DNA from: Amphibalanus amphitrite
Taxonomy: Eukaryota > Arthropoda > Thecostraca > Balanomorpha > Balanidae
Reading direction: 5' to 3'
Assembly: GCF_019059575.1 (NCBI RefSeq)
Contig: NW_024882729.1
Location: 124,001 to 188,000, forward strand
Length of the DNA stretch: 64,000 bases
Shown here in pieces: positions 1-11,200 of the stretch (position 1 is its first letter; each line of letters begins with the position of its first letter). The notes under the pieces are model-generated. The model did no database searches and was not told the origin of the DNA. It worked only from the letters and a program-made list of their open reading frames with translations. A program made the translations under genes and the position numbers.

Positions 1-145
1 TCGGTCCAGCGGTTCCTGAGATATAAGCCTCTCAAAAGCGTTACAGGCCGGGCCGGGCCGGGCCGGGCCGGGCCGCTCATACTGAGATTTTTCCCTTATA
101 TTGAAAAGACTTCGCTTCGCTCGCTGCGCTCGCTCGCTCGTAATC
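1..145 (+). repeat. Right-end fragment of the CACGTG/GGCC element family
   Basis: The segment from the GAGATATAAGCCTC motif through a (GGGCC)n run to CGCTCGCTCGTAAT matches the right ends of the longer copies at 41204-41892 and 42074-42709. Here the GGCC palindrome run has become GGGCC repeats with four GGG tracts, which could form a G-quadruplex. The element is cut by the window edge. It lies in an intron of the syntaxin 5 gene. Confidence 0.6.
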
Positions 146-369
146 AGGCTTTTGTTTGCTACTAATTTAAGTGATGTGTGCTGATTTAAAGCCGTTGAAT
201 TTCACACTGAATTTCAAGTTCATTTTCAAATCGGCCTGATTTGGAAAGGGCCTGCTCACTCTCAGCCTACTTTGTCGGCTGTGGTTCGTGTTGGTCATTG
301 GATGCATGTCTAAATCGTGTGTAAGTATACATGTCATAACTACATCACTAACCCAGAGTCAATTACTCT

Positions 370-645
370 CACACTTCCCCCGAAGCGCCGCTAAATGTAC
401 GAGGAGCGTCTAATGACTGGTGGTTCCCGCTCTCTTATTCTCAGTGGCGAAGCGCCTCTCTCTGTATGGTGACTGACCAATGACTGCCCCGTTCTCTGAT
501 AAACATTGGCAAAGCACCAGTCCCTGCATGGACAGCGTTTGATGACTGTCCCGTTCTCTGATTCCCAGTGGTGAAGCGCCTCTCCCTGTAGGGACAGTGT
601 GTTATAACTGCCCGATGCTCTGATTCACAGTGGCAAAGCGCCGAT
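370..645 (+). repeat. Tandem array of about 62 bp containing copies of the exon-631 acceptor
   Basis: Five degenerate copies of one unit end at the real splice acceptor of the first syntaxin 5 exon. The AAGCGCC/AAGCACC core recurs near 381, 450, 512, 574 and 635, a spacing of 62-68 bases. Each copy resembles the polypyrimidine tract, the AG and the first exon bases (TGGCAAAGCGCC). At least two upstream copies keep an intact CAG/TGG acceptor (near 444 and 568), so decoy acceptors lie just ahead of the used one. Confidence 0.7.
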
Positions 646-869
646 CGCTATACGAAGACCGACCGATGGAGATCGAAGAGCTGACGCACATCATCAAACA
701 GGACATGGGTAGCCTGAACAAGCAGATCCTTCAGCTGCAGCAGCTCAGCCGCAGCCCGGACGGCGGCCGCAGCGTGCAGAGCTTCTCCAGCAACGTGGTA
801 GTGACGCTGCAGCAGAAGCTGGCCAACATGTCGTCACAGTTCAAAGGCGTGCTGGAGGTCCGGACAGAG
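631..869 (+). CDS. Stx5: Syntaxin 5 exon: N-terminal helical region and LEVRTE
   Basis: The exon begins after CACAG with two bases of a split codon, read as LAKRRSLYED, which matches the LAKKRSLF region of animal syntaxin 5. It ends at VLEVRTE followed by the donor GTGAGG. The reading frame continues past the donor, but that part is intron. Confidence 0.93.
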
Positions 870-3800
870 GTGAGGCTGATAGATGCCTGCAGGAAGGGAA
901 GCACGGGAGGTGGACGGGACTGGCCGGCCGACCGCCGATGGATAGGTGGATAGGTTTTGATGGGAGCGTGGTCAAGGGTCGCCCGGAGGCGCTGTGTTGA
1001 CAGTGGTAATAGGAGGGGGTACGAGCAAGCATAAATGGATGCTAGTGGATTAGCTCTAGGAGTTACTTAAAGGAAGGGTGCCACCTTTTGGACACAACGC
1101 AGTTTTTACAAGATTAGCCTCACATGAACCTAAAAACCGGCTTTACTTACCTATGCTCGAGACGGACAGCATTGAATCCGCACGTGAAGTTATCATTTGC
1201 GAGTTTTGCTGCCAGCATTCGGGCAGGCAAAAATCTTCAGCACTATTTCCTCGTCGTGTTAAGGGTATTTTATAAAACATGAAATCAGCAAAGGTATGTA
1301 TAAAAGTTATACTTTTGAAGCATGTTTTATCATTTTGAAAGGGTATATTTTTTCTTTATGGTATACACTTAAGTTTTAAAATTTTAATTGGGAAGTTTTT
1401 CTAGTAAGTTGCATGAAGGGTGAAGGGTTCCATAGATCTCTTAAGCATTGTAAAGGAAAAACCTTTACTCGACTTATTTGATGGTGGCAAATATGGCCAA
1501 CAGTTACCTACTTGGTTACCTACAACTTAGTTCAAATCATGTTATCTTCTTCCTTTTTATTTGTTCATCTTTTTGTCTCAGTTGCGCCATCAATGCAAAT
1601 GGCAGAATGATATGTTGCCATGACAACAGGATATGCCAGCCGTCCTAGCTGCCACATCAAACGACCTTGAGTTGTAGTGGTGATATAAACAACGATCTTT
1701 TTTTTTTGGCCAATGTATTAAATGCAATGTTTCGGTTTTTTGTATATTGTGGACGCGCTAACCACGTCTAAAAATTCAAATAAGTAAAATAGATTCATAG
1801 AACAAAAATTTCGGAAGGTGGCACCCTTCCTTTAAAGGTAGTGTGCCAGCTTTCCTGGACCATATGGAGTTAATGACCCGGATAAGGAGAACCGGATTTT
1901 TAGAACTTATCCATACCTTCAAAACTTATGGAAACGTCTTAAATTCTTCAAATTTTGAGTACCCCAGTGCGAAATTCGCCCCGACGGGTTGTCGGTCGTA
2001 CCCCAACCACATTTCACACCACTATGAACAATAAATGCACACACTAAAATCGCTATTACCGATAGGCTCATCCAATCCAAGTTTCGATAAACCCGTTCAT
2101 CATCATCTCCTGCGGTTTCGAACACGCCTGTTAGGTGGCTTCTGATGCTCGTCGAGGTCGGAATTTCCAAATACGCGTGGTGCGTTGGGCCGCGCGCTCT
2201 GACTTCGGCCAAGAAAAATGCGTCAGCTGATCATTGTCATTTCTGCCACTTGCGTGTGGTGTAATGGGGTCATAACTTAAGAGACGGCTGTTTCATATCA
2301 ATTATTTTACATAAAATCATATTTCAAACCACAAATTAATGTTCGACAGCCAAATTTAAGAAACAATACCAATACAGGCTTACAGTTTAAGGCTCGACAT
2401 TGTGTTGTCTACGATTAGACAGCTGATAACTCATTCCCGTACGTCGTATGGTCGTAACACTATAATGACCTTTGCTTATTGTCACAAGTGCGCCGCATTC
2501 GCGATTGTTGCCCGACGCCTGTTTGCAGGTGAGCCCACTACAGTTGTTATACATATCTAAAAACCGATAAACTTTTAGGCGAAAAAGGCACTATTCCAGG
2601 CCCATTTTTGATTTTTTTTTTGCGATATTAGGTAAAAACAGAAGCTTCTTATCCTAGGAAAAATAAAACGGGAAATCTTTCAAAGGTGGCACACTACCTT
2701 TAAGGTGGGCAGAACTTGACCCTTGAATTATTCAGTTACATTACTGAAGAGGTAATTGACGCTTGATGTGGTAGAATAGAAGGGGTTTGTTATTGCGATC
2801 TGCGTGTGATGATCGTGAGCAGGATGCATTAAAGTTTCACATTCCAGCCGATCCCTAGAATCGAGCATAGTACAGCCGGTCCCTTTGCAATCCCTCCCCT
2901 CTGACTGGAGTCGCCCTCTGGCCGTACGCTCTGACTGTGGCCGCCTTCTGACCGGAGCTCGGATGTCGCCTTCTATCCGTCCCCTCTGACTGGAGTCGGT
3001 ATCTGGCCATCCTCTCTAACCTTGTTCGCCCCTCGTTCCGTCAGAACCTGCGCCGGCAGCGGAGCCGCCGCGAGCAGTTCTCTCGGGGCGGCGTGTCATC
3101 CAACATGCCGCCGTCGGCACTCAGCGGCTTTCACCAGGGCTCCGTGCTACTGGCGGATGAGGCGGCCGCGCGCGGCGACACCGTCCTGGAGCTGGGCGCG
3201 GCCGGACAGCAGCAGGGACAGATGCTGCTCATGGAGGAACAGGTGAGGGGGGAGGGGGAGGGGGCTGAGCTCAGCGGCTGAGGGGTTCTGGGAAAGCGAG
3301 ACTAACCAGGATCATTGTGCTGATTTGGTTTGTCGCTACTTGTTAGTATGCTTGGAATACTATAGATTCTAGAAATATCTAATTGTGCTATTGTTTCGCT
3401 TGTTATTGCGTCGTAGCGTGTATGATAGCGCAGCGTTAGCCCGTCACACCTGTGTTTTGCATCTGCGGATTTTCCCCACTCGCTGTTTTCTCGGTTCCTT
3501 TTCTCTGTCGCGACTCGTCACTCACTACCGCCCCCTCCCGGTGGTCTTCCTATGCCTCTCCCGAGGCACGTGCTGGCGCCGCCGTCCGCTGTAATCTGAC
3601 TACCCGCTTTCCCGTCCCCAGGACACCTACTACCAGGCGCGCTCGGAGACCATGAAGAACATCGAGTCGACGGTGGTGGAGCTGGGCGCCATCTTCCAGC
3701 AGCTGGCGCATATGGTCCACGAACAGGAGGAAATGGTCCAGAGGTGGGTGTTGAACAGGAGGAAATGGCCCAGAGGTGGGTGGATTATAAACAGTAAATG

Positions 3801-4275
3801 GTCCAAAGCTGTGTGAATTTATAAATAGTAGATATGGTCCAGAGGTGGATGGATGAATGGGGTATGGTCAGGAGGTGGGCTATAAACAGGGAGACGGTCG
3901 AGACTCGAGAGGTGGGTGGATAGAGGATGGTCCGGAGATATTGGATGATAGGTGGATAAACAAGAGGAGATGACCATAAGTCACGTCATTGATCTTCCTA
4001 TGGCGCGAGTTGAGGCGCGACAGCGACTAAAGCCAACGATGTGAGGGAGCGAGCGGTGTTGCTGTGCTCTCCCGTATGCCGTCTTTGTGACCAGAGTCTC
4101 TCTTCTTCCCGGTAGAATCGACGCCAACGTGGAGGACACGTCGATGAACGTGGAGGCCGCTCACTCGGAGATCCTGAAGTACTTCCAGTCGGTCTCCTCC
4201 AACCGCTGGCTCATGGTGAAGGTGTTCGGCGTGCTGATCGTCTTCTTCATCGTGTTCGTCATGTTCCTGACGTAG
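631..4275 (+). CDS. Stx5: Syntaxin 5 (Golgi Qa-SNARE), last four coding exons
   Basis: Syntaxin 5 is the Qa-SNARE of ER-Golgi and intra-Golgi vesicle fusion, anchored by a C-terminal helix. Four exons join in frame: 631-869, 3045-3242, 3622-3743 and 4116-4275 (stop TAG). All have AG/GT boundaries and compatible phases (2-base lead; 0; 0; codon split AG|A). The translation carries the family marks EELTHIIKQD, LEVRTE, the SNARE helix around IFQQLAHMV, VEAAHSEILKYFQS, and a terminal membrane helix (VFGVLIVFFIVFVMFLT). About 53 residues beginning at 4116 are nearly the family consensus. The N-terminal exons lie left of the window. Introns carry two TTAA-flanked elements and three tandem arrays built on splice sites. 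Identity is very secure. Confidence 0.95.
1071..1831. mobile_element. TTAA-flanked TIR element (AGGAAGGGTGCCACC family)
   Basis: The termini AGGAAGGGTGCCACCTT and AAGGTGGCACCCTTCCT are inverted repeats, flanked on both sides by TTAA (1067-1070 and 1832-1835). The 761-bp body has no coding capacity. TTAA target duplication is typical of piggyBac and Kolobok transposases; the family assignment is inference. Confidence 0.75.
1836..2699. mobile_element. TTAA-flanked TIR element (AGGTAGTGTGCCA family), abutting the previous one
   Basis: The termini AGGTAGTGTGCCAGCTT and AAAGGTGGCACACTACCT are inverted and flanked by TTAA (1832-1835 and 2700-2703). It shares its left TTAA with the neighbour, so one inserted into the target duplication of the other. 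No open frame of note. It lies in the syntaxin 5 intron 870-3044. Confidence 0.75.
2885..3044 (+). repeat. Tandem array of about 30 bp forming the acceptor region of exon 3045
   Basis: Four to five degenerate units of the form CCTCTGACTGGAGTCG...CTGGCCGT run up to the real acceptor (TTCCGTCAG at 3036-3044). The polypyrimidine tract of this exon is therefore the last member of a pyrimidine-rich minisatellite. Confidence 0.55.
3045..3242 (+). CDS. Stx5: Syntaxin 5 exon: linker
   Basis: Sixty-six codons, phase 0 at both ends. It opens NLRRQRSRREQFS, which matches the conserved region after LEVRTE, and continues through a Gly/Ala/Gln-rich linker to LLMEEQ before GTGAGG. Alternative frames over the same DNA are shadows. 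Confidence 0.92.
3622..3743 (+). CDS. Stx5: Syntaxin 5 exon: first half of the SNARE motif
   Basis: It begins after CCCAG and encodes DTYYQARSETMKNIEST followed by VVELGAIFQQLAHMV, the start of the t-SNARE coiled coil. It ends in the split codon AG|A at donor GTGGGT. The Gln expected in the zero layer is present (IFQQ). Confidence 0.95.
3716..3960 (+). repeat. Degenerate tandem copies of the exon end plus donor site
   Basis: The last ~26 bases of the exon with its donor (GAACAGGAGGAAATGGTC, CAGAGGTGGGTG) recur directly after the splice site with one change, then as ~5 more degenerate copies spaced 30-40 bases (for example at 3754, 3787, 3822, 3882). Several keep an AG|GTGG(G/A)T donor-like core. 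Confidence 0.75.
4116..4275 (+). CDS. Stx5: Syntaxin 5 terminal exon: SNARE end and membrane anchor
   Basis: It begins after CGGTAG, completes Arg, and reads IDANVEDTSMNVEAAHSEIL, then the anchor helix, ending FLT-stop. The C-terminal anchor with almost no lumenal tail is typical of syntaxins. Confidence 0.95.
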
Positions 4276-5847
4276 CGGCACTCTCGGCGGTGCTAGGATG
4301 AGGTGGTGTGTGCTGTGTGTGGATGCGGATGGGTGAGTACTGTGAAGATGAGATGGGCCATTGTGTTATATTCTATTTATGTCGATCGAGAGACCAGCCG
4401 TGTGCACGGCTCGATATGATGTGTGATAGGGAATGTTTTCGCTCGGTACAAATGCTCTGAGTTGATATCGTTAGTTATGTTATCAGGGTTGTGTTCGACG
4501 ACTCAAACTTGAGATCAAACTGCGGCGTTGTTCGACCGCCAGCGCTATCCTGCGATTATGGGATACATCTGCCATATTGACGTGGAGGACTGGGATAGGC
4601 CGCACGGCGTATTCATCTCTGCCTAGTTCTATCCAGTATCCTCCGTCCGGCTCCCCGTCACCCCTGTAGCCGGCCTGGACCGTTGTGGCTGGCTGACTGG
4701 CCCGTAAGAGAGGACCTCTGGTAGTCTACGGGCGCCTCTGAGCTGGCCAAACTGCGGGCGGCACGGGACGCTGGGGTGTAATCACCGTAGGGGGCGCTAG
4801 CTGCGGGTAGGATGGGGAGCGAGCCCAGTTTGAGCTGGACAGAGTCACTTCCAGTCGGGTCTGATAGATAACGAAAGGTTGGCTCCATTTGATTTCATCC
4901 CGTTGCGCAAAATATTGCGTTTTCCTTGAGTTCTAGCCCAAACTTTGGTGGATTATCCTTATCTTCAGATTATTCACTTACCCGGTTCTACGTAGTTTCA
5001 GTGGTGGGGAGTAGTTCATATATGCAACGCAAAGCGTATTGTGATCTATATTAATCGTAGGTACATGATGTGAAATATGATATTTTTATATGAGAGAAAA
5101 TGATGAGAATGCAGTGCGGTCAGTGCCAGTTTTTGTTTTCGTTGGTGTGGATGTTTTAGGGATTATTTTATGCACCTCCTTTAACACCATGTCTGTCCAT
5201 CTCTCGACTCGAAATAAGTTTGCACCCTACCACTCATAACCCGCCGTGGGGCGATGGATACATGTCGACTTGTGATTCATCAAAGCGATTGTCTCGCGAT
5301 ACGATATCACTGTTCTGAGGAAATATAAGCTGAATGAACTTTATATACCGCGATGAAAAAAGAGAGCAAAGCGGGTTGCGGAGTACCAACGCGTTCGGTA
5401 GCACGTGTAAGACGCATTCCTATCAACTCTAAAATGGGTCGGAATGTAACCTTTTGTAAATTAGTAGGAAGAAGGGCTACAGCTACAGCCATTGGACATT
5501 TCTGGCCTTATCAAATTGCAGAGTGTATTGAATAACTACACCGGCACCGCCAAAATGAAGCAGATACAGCGTATGACAATATAAAAGCCTCGGAACGACA
5601 AAATTTCCAGCAGGCTGTGACAGTCAAGTTGTCGGTGCTTCTCCCTGATGACTGTTAAAATTACCGAGGAGGAAGTTACTGAAAAAATATTGTCGCCTGT
5701 CGGACATGTACAGCAATACTAAGTGGTTTACGGCGACACATTTATGTATATTAACCATCGCCGGACTTATTGGTTTTCTACGTACCCCTCCCCCCTCCGG
5801 CCAAGGGCGGGGGGGGGGGGGGGTACGACCGCGATTGGTACCCCATT
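4276..5847 (+). other. Syntaxin 5 3' flank, no gene seen
   Basis: Presumably 3' UTR followed by intergenic sequence. I see no convincing AATAAA close to the stop. Short open frames around 5307-5535 on both strands lack conserved features. A long G run (near 5810-5822) precedes the next transposon. Confidence 0.5.
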
Positions 5848-5851
5848 TTAA

Positions 5852-7345
5852 CCCGCGCCGGGCCGGGGGGGGGGGGTGTTTGAACACCCCACTGCGGTTT
5901 TTCGCAGATATCTCAAAAACGGCGTTTTTGGCGCACCTGTTTGTGCATCTTTTCCGCACATGTGAAAATTTCAGACCCAGGTCCCTCAAGGTCAGGTCAC
6001 CAGGTCACGTCAAGTGACCTCAACTCAGAAAAAAATTGGAATGCTCGTCATAGCTACACCGAGTGAGCGATTGCCTTGAAACTCGAAGCGATTGATAACA
6101 ATAACAGTATCTATAAAATGTATATATCGGAATGTTGATATCTGTGACCTAAGGTCAGGTCAATTTTGCGGCCTCTCCACCTAAGTCAATGGGAGAAAAT
6201 TGAAAAGCGTCTCTTTTGCACGAACGCCGTTCTAGACAATCTCAAACATCGGGATGCAAGTAAAATTGACACCCTGAACCTGTGATCCCTCGTTATGTCC
6301 CACAGGTCATCTCGGGTCACGAATACAGAATAGTATCTAACAGTTTTTCACTAATAACTTCTGATAGAGCCATGCTAGAGCGATGAAAACGCCTTAGATG
6401 TGTTCGGCTCGACGATGCGGATAGACTGATATACAACATGACCTTTTCCGGTCGGGTCATGACCTTGACCTGAGGTCAAATTTTCAAGTTGACCTTTCAA
6501 GGTCAAATTATAGTTCATTCGAAGCGTCTCGACATGAGGAACACGATGCCGGCAAAAGTAATGTCGTGGCTCTTTTGAGTCGAATGCGTCGAATGAAAGA
6601 CGCGTCGAATGAACTATTCGCTGACCTTGAAAGGTCATTTTGAAAATTTGACCTCAGGTCAAGGTCATGACCTGACTGGAAAGGGCCATGCTGCATATCG
6701 GTCGATCCGTATAGTCGAGCTGAATACATCCGACGTATTTTCATCGCTCTAGCACGTCTCTATCAAAAGTTATAGCCAAAAAACTGGTGGTGACTGTTCG
6801 TGACCTGAGATGACCTCAGAGGCACACAGAGGGGTCACAGGTGCATTTTTCCGATTCAGTGTGTCATGTTTACCCATGGACCGATGTTTGAGAGGGTTTT
6901 GAACACCATTCGTCCACAAGAGGCGCATTTCAATTTTCTCCCTTTGACTTACCTATAATGGAGAAGTCGCAAAATTGACCTGACCTTAGGTCACCGATAT
7001 CAAAATTATGAGATATATATTTTGTACATACTGTTACTCTCATCAATCGCTGAAACTTTCAAGGGTTTTGAAAAAAGTTTTGAAAGTTTTCAAAGTTTCA
7101 CCATTCGTCCACAAGAGGCGCATTTCAATTTTCTCCCTTTGACTTACCGATAATGGAGAAGTCGCAAAATTGACCTGACCTTAGGTCACCGATATCAAAA
7201 TTCTGAGATATATATTTTGTATATACTGTTACTCTCATCAATCGCTGAAAGTTTCAAGGGGATCGATCGTTCGGCCGCTGAAGCTCTGACGAGGATTGGA
7301 ACTTTTTCTGAGGTGAGGTCACTTGACGTGACCTGGTGACCTGAC
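5852..7345. mobile_element. TTAA-family element, large inverted-arm copy
   Basis: The left end TTAA + CCCGCGCCGGGCC is followed by a G-run hairpin with TGTTTGAACA loop, the same terminus seen inverted at 63955-63992. The body is an imperfect palindrome: the arm near 6060-6360 recurs inverted near 6780-7330. Many AGGTCA/TGACCT half-sites are present. No right TTAA terminus was found, so the copy is broken or rearranged. No coding capacity. Confidence 0.6.
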
Positions 7346-7742
7346 CTTGAAAACCCAGGTCTTCCTGAGTCCATTGGTGGCTTTCTCGACTCGCTAGCTC
7401 AATTTGATCGGGAGTTATTGACGAAAAACTAATATGACCTTGATGACGTCATAAATGACGTCACGCAAGGTCAACATTGCAAAAGTGACGCATCTAACCT
7501 TGCAAGGAGTGCATCAAATCACGATTCTGTGTGCTTGAGATAGTTGGAGATCGTTCTCGGCGCCAGAATAGCAGTTTTCATTTTTCCCCATTGACTTATA
7601 ATGGTGAGGTCACGAAAATGACCTGACCTCATATGACCTTTAGGAAAATATCCGAGATATACAAGTTGTGAGACTCAAAATGGATACTAGATCCTGCAAG
7701 TTTTATTTCCTTGTGACATCTCCTCTGGCAGTGAGGGCGTTG

Positions 7743-8796
7743 CGAAGTTGCGACATCTGAAGACCGTGCAGAGGTTCACTTATGACGTCATAGGTCAGTG
7801 ACCTGACCTGACCCAAAAATGAGGTTGGTGTCAAAAGATGCGGCTTGGATCAAAGGTCAAGTATGCCAAGTTTCAGCTCTCTATCGCCAGCGTGTTCGGA
7901 GCTATCGCGAAAAAACCCTATGGGGGGGGGCGGCACCCGCCCCCCCTCGGCCGGCCAGGGTTATAACTTATATGTGACCCCAAGTTACTGTGCTGGTGAT
8001 AAGTGTGCATTGAAAGCATGAAAAATCGTGTATACCATACGTAACTAAACGAGGGCTAAGAAAAAAGTCAATTTTTCAACTTTTTATTTTTGACATAAAA
8101 ATGCACTTTTCTGGACGAGCTTTGTCCCAGGAAACTAGTGGTGTCATTTGTTTTCACATGCGATGTTCAGAAGTGCCTCTAATTCACGAAAATGCTTATG
8201 ACGTCACCATGCCCTATGCATGTTGGAGCTATTTTTTGCAATTTGGGGGTTAAAATCAAGATAGAAAGTTGAACTTTGGGACATCTAATGTTCTAATAGA
8301 GCATATAATTCGGTTTATTTGGAAATTATCAAAATTTTGGATTTTATTAGCTGTTTTCCAAAAAATATAGTTTTTCGAATTTTTAGGGGTGGAAAAGGCA
8401 TTTTATGGAAAATCCGAGATAACCATCCGGAAAATCCGAGCACTCGTTGAGCTGCGTCTACATGTTCATATTTGCAATTCGCTTTAAACCTTGATTTTTG
8501 GCGATTTTTTAAACATTTACCACTTTTTGACTGAAAACGTCATGTAGTTACATCACTAAAATCGATATATCTCAAATGCGAAGTTGCGACATCTGAAGAC
8601 CGTGCAGAGGTTCACTTATGACGTTATAGGTCAATGACCTGACCTGACCCAAAAATGCGGTTGGTTTCAAAAGATGCGGCTTGGATCAAAGGTCAGGTAT
8701 GCCAAGTTTCAGCTCTCTATCGCCAGCGTGTTCGGAGCTATTGCGAAAAAAAACATATGGGAGGGCGGCACCCGCCCCCCCCCTCGGCCGGCGAGG
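7743..8796. repeat. Direct duplication of a ~220 bp TTAA-element end
   Basis: The block GAAGTTGCGACATCTGAAG... to CCTCGGCCGGC(C/G)AGGG occurs at 7743-7965 and again at 8577-8796, about 95% alike by eye. A third copy is inverted at 9720-9930 inside a TTAA-flanked element. The 7966-8576 spacer is AT-rich with no gene visible. Confidence 0.65.
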
Positions 8797-8999
8797 GTTA
8801 ACCCGCGAGTTGCTGGGGGAGGTGTTAACCCTATTAGTGGCAGGGGGGTTGTTTTCATCCACCCCTCAGGTTTTTCGGGAATATCTCCGAAAACGCTGAG
8901 GCTACGATGCTGAAATTTTCTGACTTTTCCTAAAACTAAATTGGGCACATTCCCTGAAAATTTCAAGTTCATAACTTTACCAGGGGCGGCTCCAGGGTG

Positions 9000-9405
9000 T
9001 CCGGACAAATTGCCGAAAGGCGATTTACCGAATGTCATTTTGCCGAATGCATTTCGCCGAATGTCATTTTGCTGATGTGCTTTTTGCCGACGTGTCAAAA
9101 AGTCGAAATGCTAAAAGTCGAAATGCCATTTGCCGACATGCCTTTTTGCCGAAATGCCAATTTGCCGAAATGCTTATTAGTCGAAATGTAAATTTGCCGA
9201 AATGCTATTTGCCGAAATGTCGATTAGTCGAAATATCAATTAGTCGAAATGTAAATTTGCCGAATTGTAAATTTGCCGAAATGTCAATTTGCCGAAATGT
9301 CAATTTGTCCAAATGTCAATTTGCCGAAATGTCCATTTGCCGAAATGTCAATTTGCCGAAATGTCCATTTGCCGAAATGTCAATTTGCCGAAATGTCAAT
9401 CTGCA
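9000..9405. repeat. Minisatellite of ~15-16 bp (TTTGCCGAAATGTCAA)
   Basis: About 25 units of the motif, with variants (TTAGTCGAAATG). The translations look like repetitive proteins (SRNA..., FAEM...) in more than one frame and on both strands, as expected of a tandem repeat and not a gene. Inverted arrays of the same unit lie at 10295-10450 and 10790-11200. Confidence 0.8.
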
Positions 9406-9719
9406 ACCTAGGTTAACCTAGGTTAGGTTAGGTTACGTAAGGTGGTGTTTATATACTTAGGACCGATCACCAATTTACTTTTGGTGCAATCCCCAAGTAA
9501 GAAGCAAATCACATGATATCCTTTGACCTCCTGATTTCATATCTATGGCACAAACAAGTTTAACAGCACCAATACCATGTGGAAATAAACATCAAATTGC
9601 TCGTGGCGAAGCAGTGCAGTGCCGAAGGCAATGCACTGAGAGATTAGAGGTTAGAGGCAAAAGATTAGAGGCAAAGATTGAGATTAGAGGCAAAGGTAAG
9701 TTAAATATTTTTAGGTTAA

Positions 9720-10504
9720 CCCTCGCCGGCCGAGGGGGGTGCGGGTGCCGCACCCCATCGGTTTTTTCGCGATAGCTCCGAACACGCTGGCGATAGAGAG
9801 CTGAAACTTGGCATACCTGACCTTTGATTCAAGTCGGATCTTTTTACACCAACCGCATTTTTGGGTCAGGTCAGGTCACCGACCTATGACGTCATAAGTG
9901 AACCTCTGCACGGTCTTCAGATGTCGCAACTTCGCAACGCTCTCACGGCAAGAGGAGCGTTCACAGGGAAATGAAACTTGCAGGACCTAATATCCATTAC
10001 GAGTCTCACATGACCGTGACCTGAGGTCAACACCCTAAGTTGACCTGACCCAAACAAAAATTATATCCTTTGACGCGCCTAAGCAAGGCAAACACGATGC
10101 TGCCAAAATCGCGGCCCTGCGGCCCTTTGTGGCGAAGTTATTCGCCAAAGACTGAACCGTACCTTTGGGCACTTGACCTGACCTCAGAGGTCACCGGTTG
10201 ACGTAGGACCTTAAAATCGGATATCAATCTCTGCGTCTCGTAACGGCGCACACGCTCGTTTTTTCCGCGACGCGCCAGCTCCATCAGGGGCGAAACGACT
10301 AATAAGCATTTCGGCAAATTGGCATTTCGGCAAAAAGGCATGTCGGCAAATGGCATTTCGACTTTTTGACACGTCGGCAAAAAGCACATCGGCAAAATGA
10401 CATTCGGCGAAATGCATTCGGCAAAATGACATTCGGCAAATCGCCTTTCAGCGATTACCACCTCGGCCGGCGCGTATGTAGAAAACCAATAGGTCCGGTG
10501 AGGG
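9720..10504. mobile_element. TTAA-flanked element, CCCTCGCCGGCCGAGG termini
   Basis: The left end is TTAA (9716-9719) + CCCTCGCCGGCCGAGG. The right end is CCTCGGCCGGCG interrupted by ~32 extra bases, then AGGG + TTAA (10505-10508). The body contains AGGTCA-type repeats and a short inverted array of the GCCGAAATG minisatellite. No genes. Confidence 0.65.
10295..10450. repeat. GCCGAAATG-type minisatellite, inverted orientation
   Basis: Units such as GGCATTTCGGCAAA are the complement of the array at 9000-9405. It sits inside the TTAA element 9720-10504, which suggests mobilisation or inversion of part of the array. Confidence 0.7.
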
Positions 10505-10789
10505 TTAAATTGTTGTGTATCTGGCTTCAGGCCTTCGATGCACAATCACTTAACCTAAAAATAATTGACTTATCATTGTCTGAAATCTATTCATGTGAGT
10601 ATCTTCTTCCTTATCCACGGGTAGGCAAAAATCAGTAGGTCAGGTTAGGTAAGGTTTGGTTATGTTTTTCATATACTTTGGTGACATGTAAGTGGGTTTC
10701 TTTACCTTTGAAAAGCGAGTCGGTCCTAAAGGTAATACTTACGGGTCAGGTTAGGTTTGGTTAGGTTAGGTTAATTTCGGCTAATTGGC

Positions 10790-11200
10790 AGTTCGACTAA
10801 TTGACTTTTCGGTAAATTGACATTTCGACTAATTGACACTTCGGCAAATTTACATTTCAGCTAATTAGCATTTCGGCAAATTAGCATTTCGGCGAATTGA
10901 CATTTCGACTAATTGACATTTCGGCAAATTGACATTTCGACTAATTAGCATTTCGGCAAATTAGCATTTCGGCGAATTGACATTTCGACTAATTGACTTT
11001 TCGACAAATTGACATTTCGGCAAATTGACATTTTCGGCTTATTGCACGTCGGCAAAAAGGCATGTCGGCAAATTGCATTTCGACTTTTAGCACTTCGCCC
11101 TTTTGACACGTCGGCAAAAAGACACGTCGGCAAAATGCATTCGACATATTGACATTCGGTGAATAAGCATTCGGCAAAATGCAGTTCGGCAAATTGTCCT
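10790..11200. repeat. GCCGAAATG-type minisatellite, inverted orientation
   Basis: Units such as GACATTTCGACTAATT and GCATTTCGGCAAATT, about 15-16 bp, followed by TAACCGGCTCCAGAGCACTG. The opposite array is preceded by CAGGGGCGGCTCCAGGG at 8982. The two arrays may therefore be arms of one large inverted element (8982-11220), but no target duplication confirms this. The 11222-11987 stretch to the right holds no recognisable gene. Confidence 0.65.

Noticed and set aside
9032..9421. Repetitive protein-like frames over the GCCGAAATG array
   Set aside because: All frames on both strands are open because the unit lacks stops; the same translation recurs from inverted arrays.
9405..9440. Interstitial TTAGG telomere tract
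   Set aside because: Only about three GGTTA units occur here and a few at 10745-10775; too short and too irregular to call telomeric.
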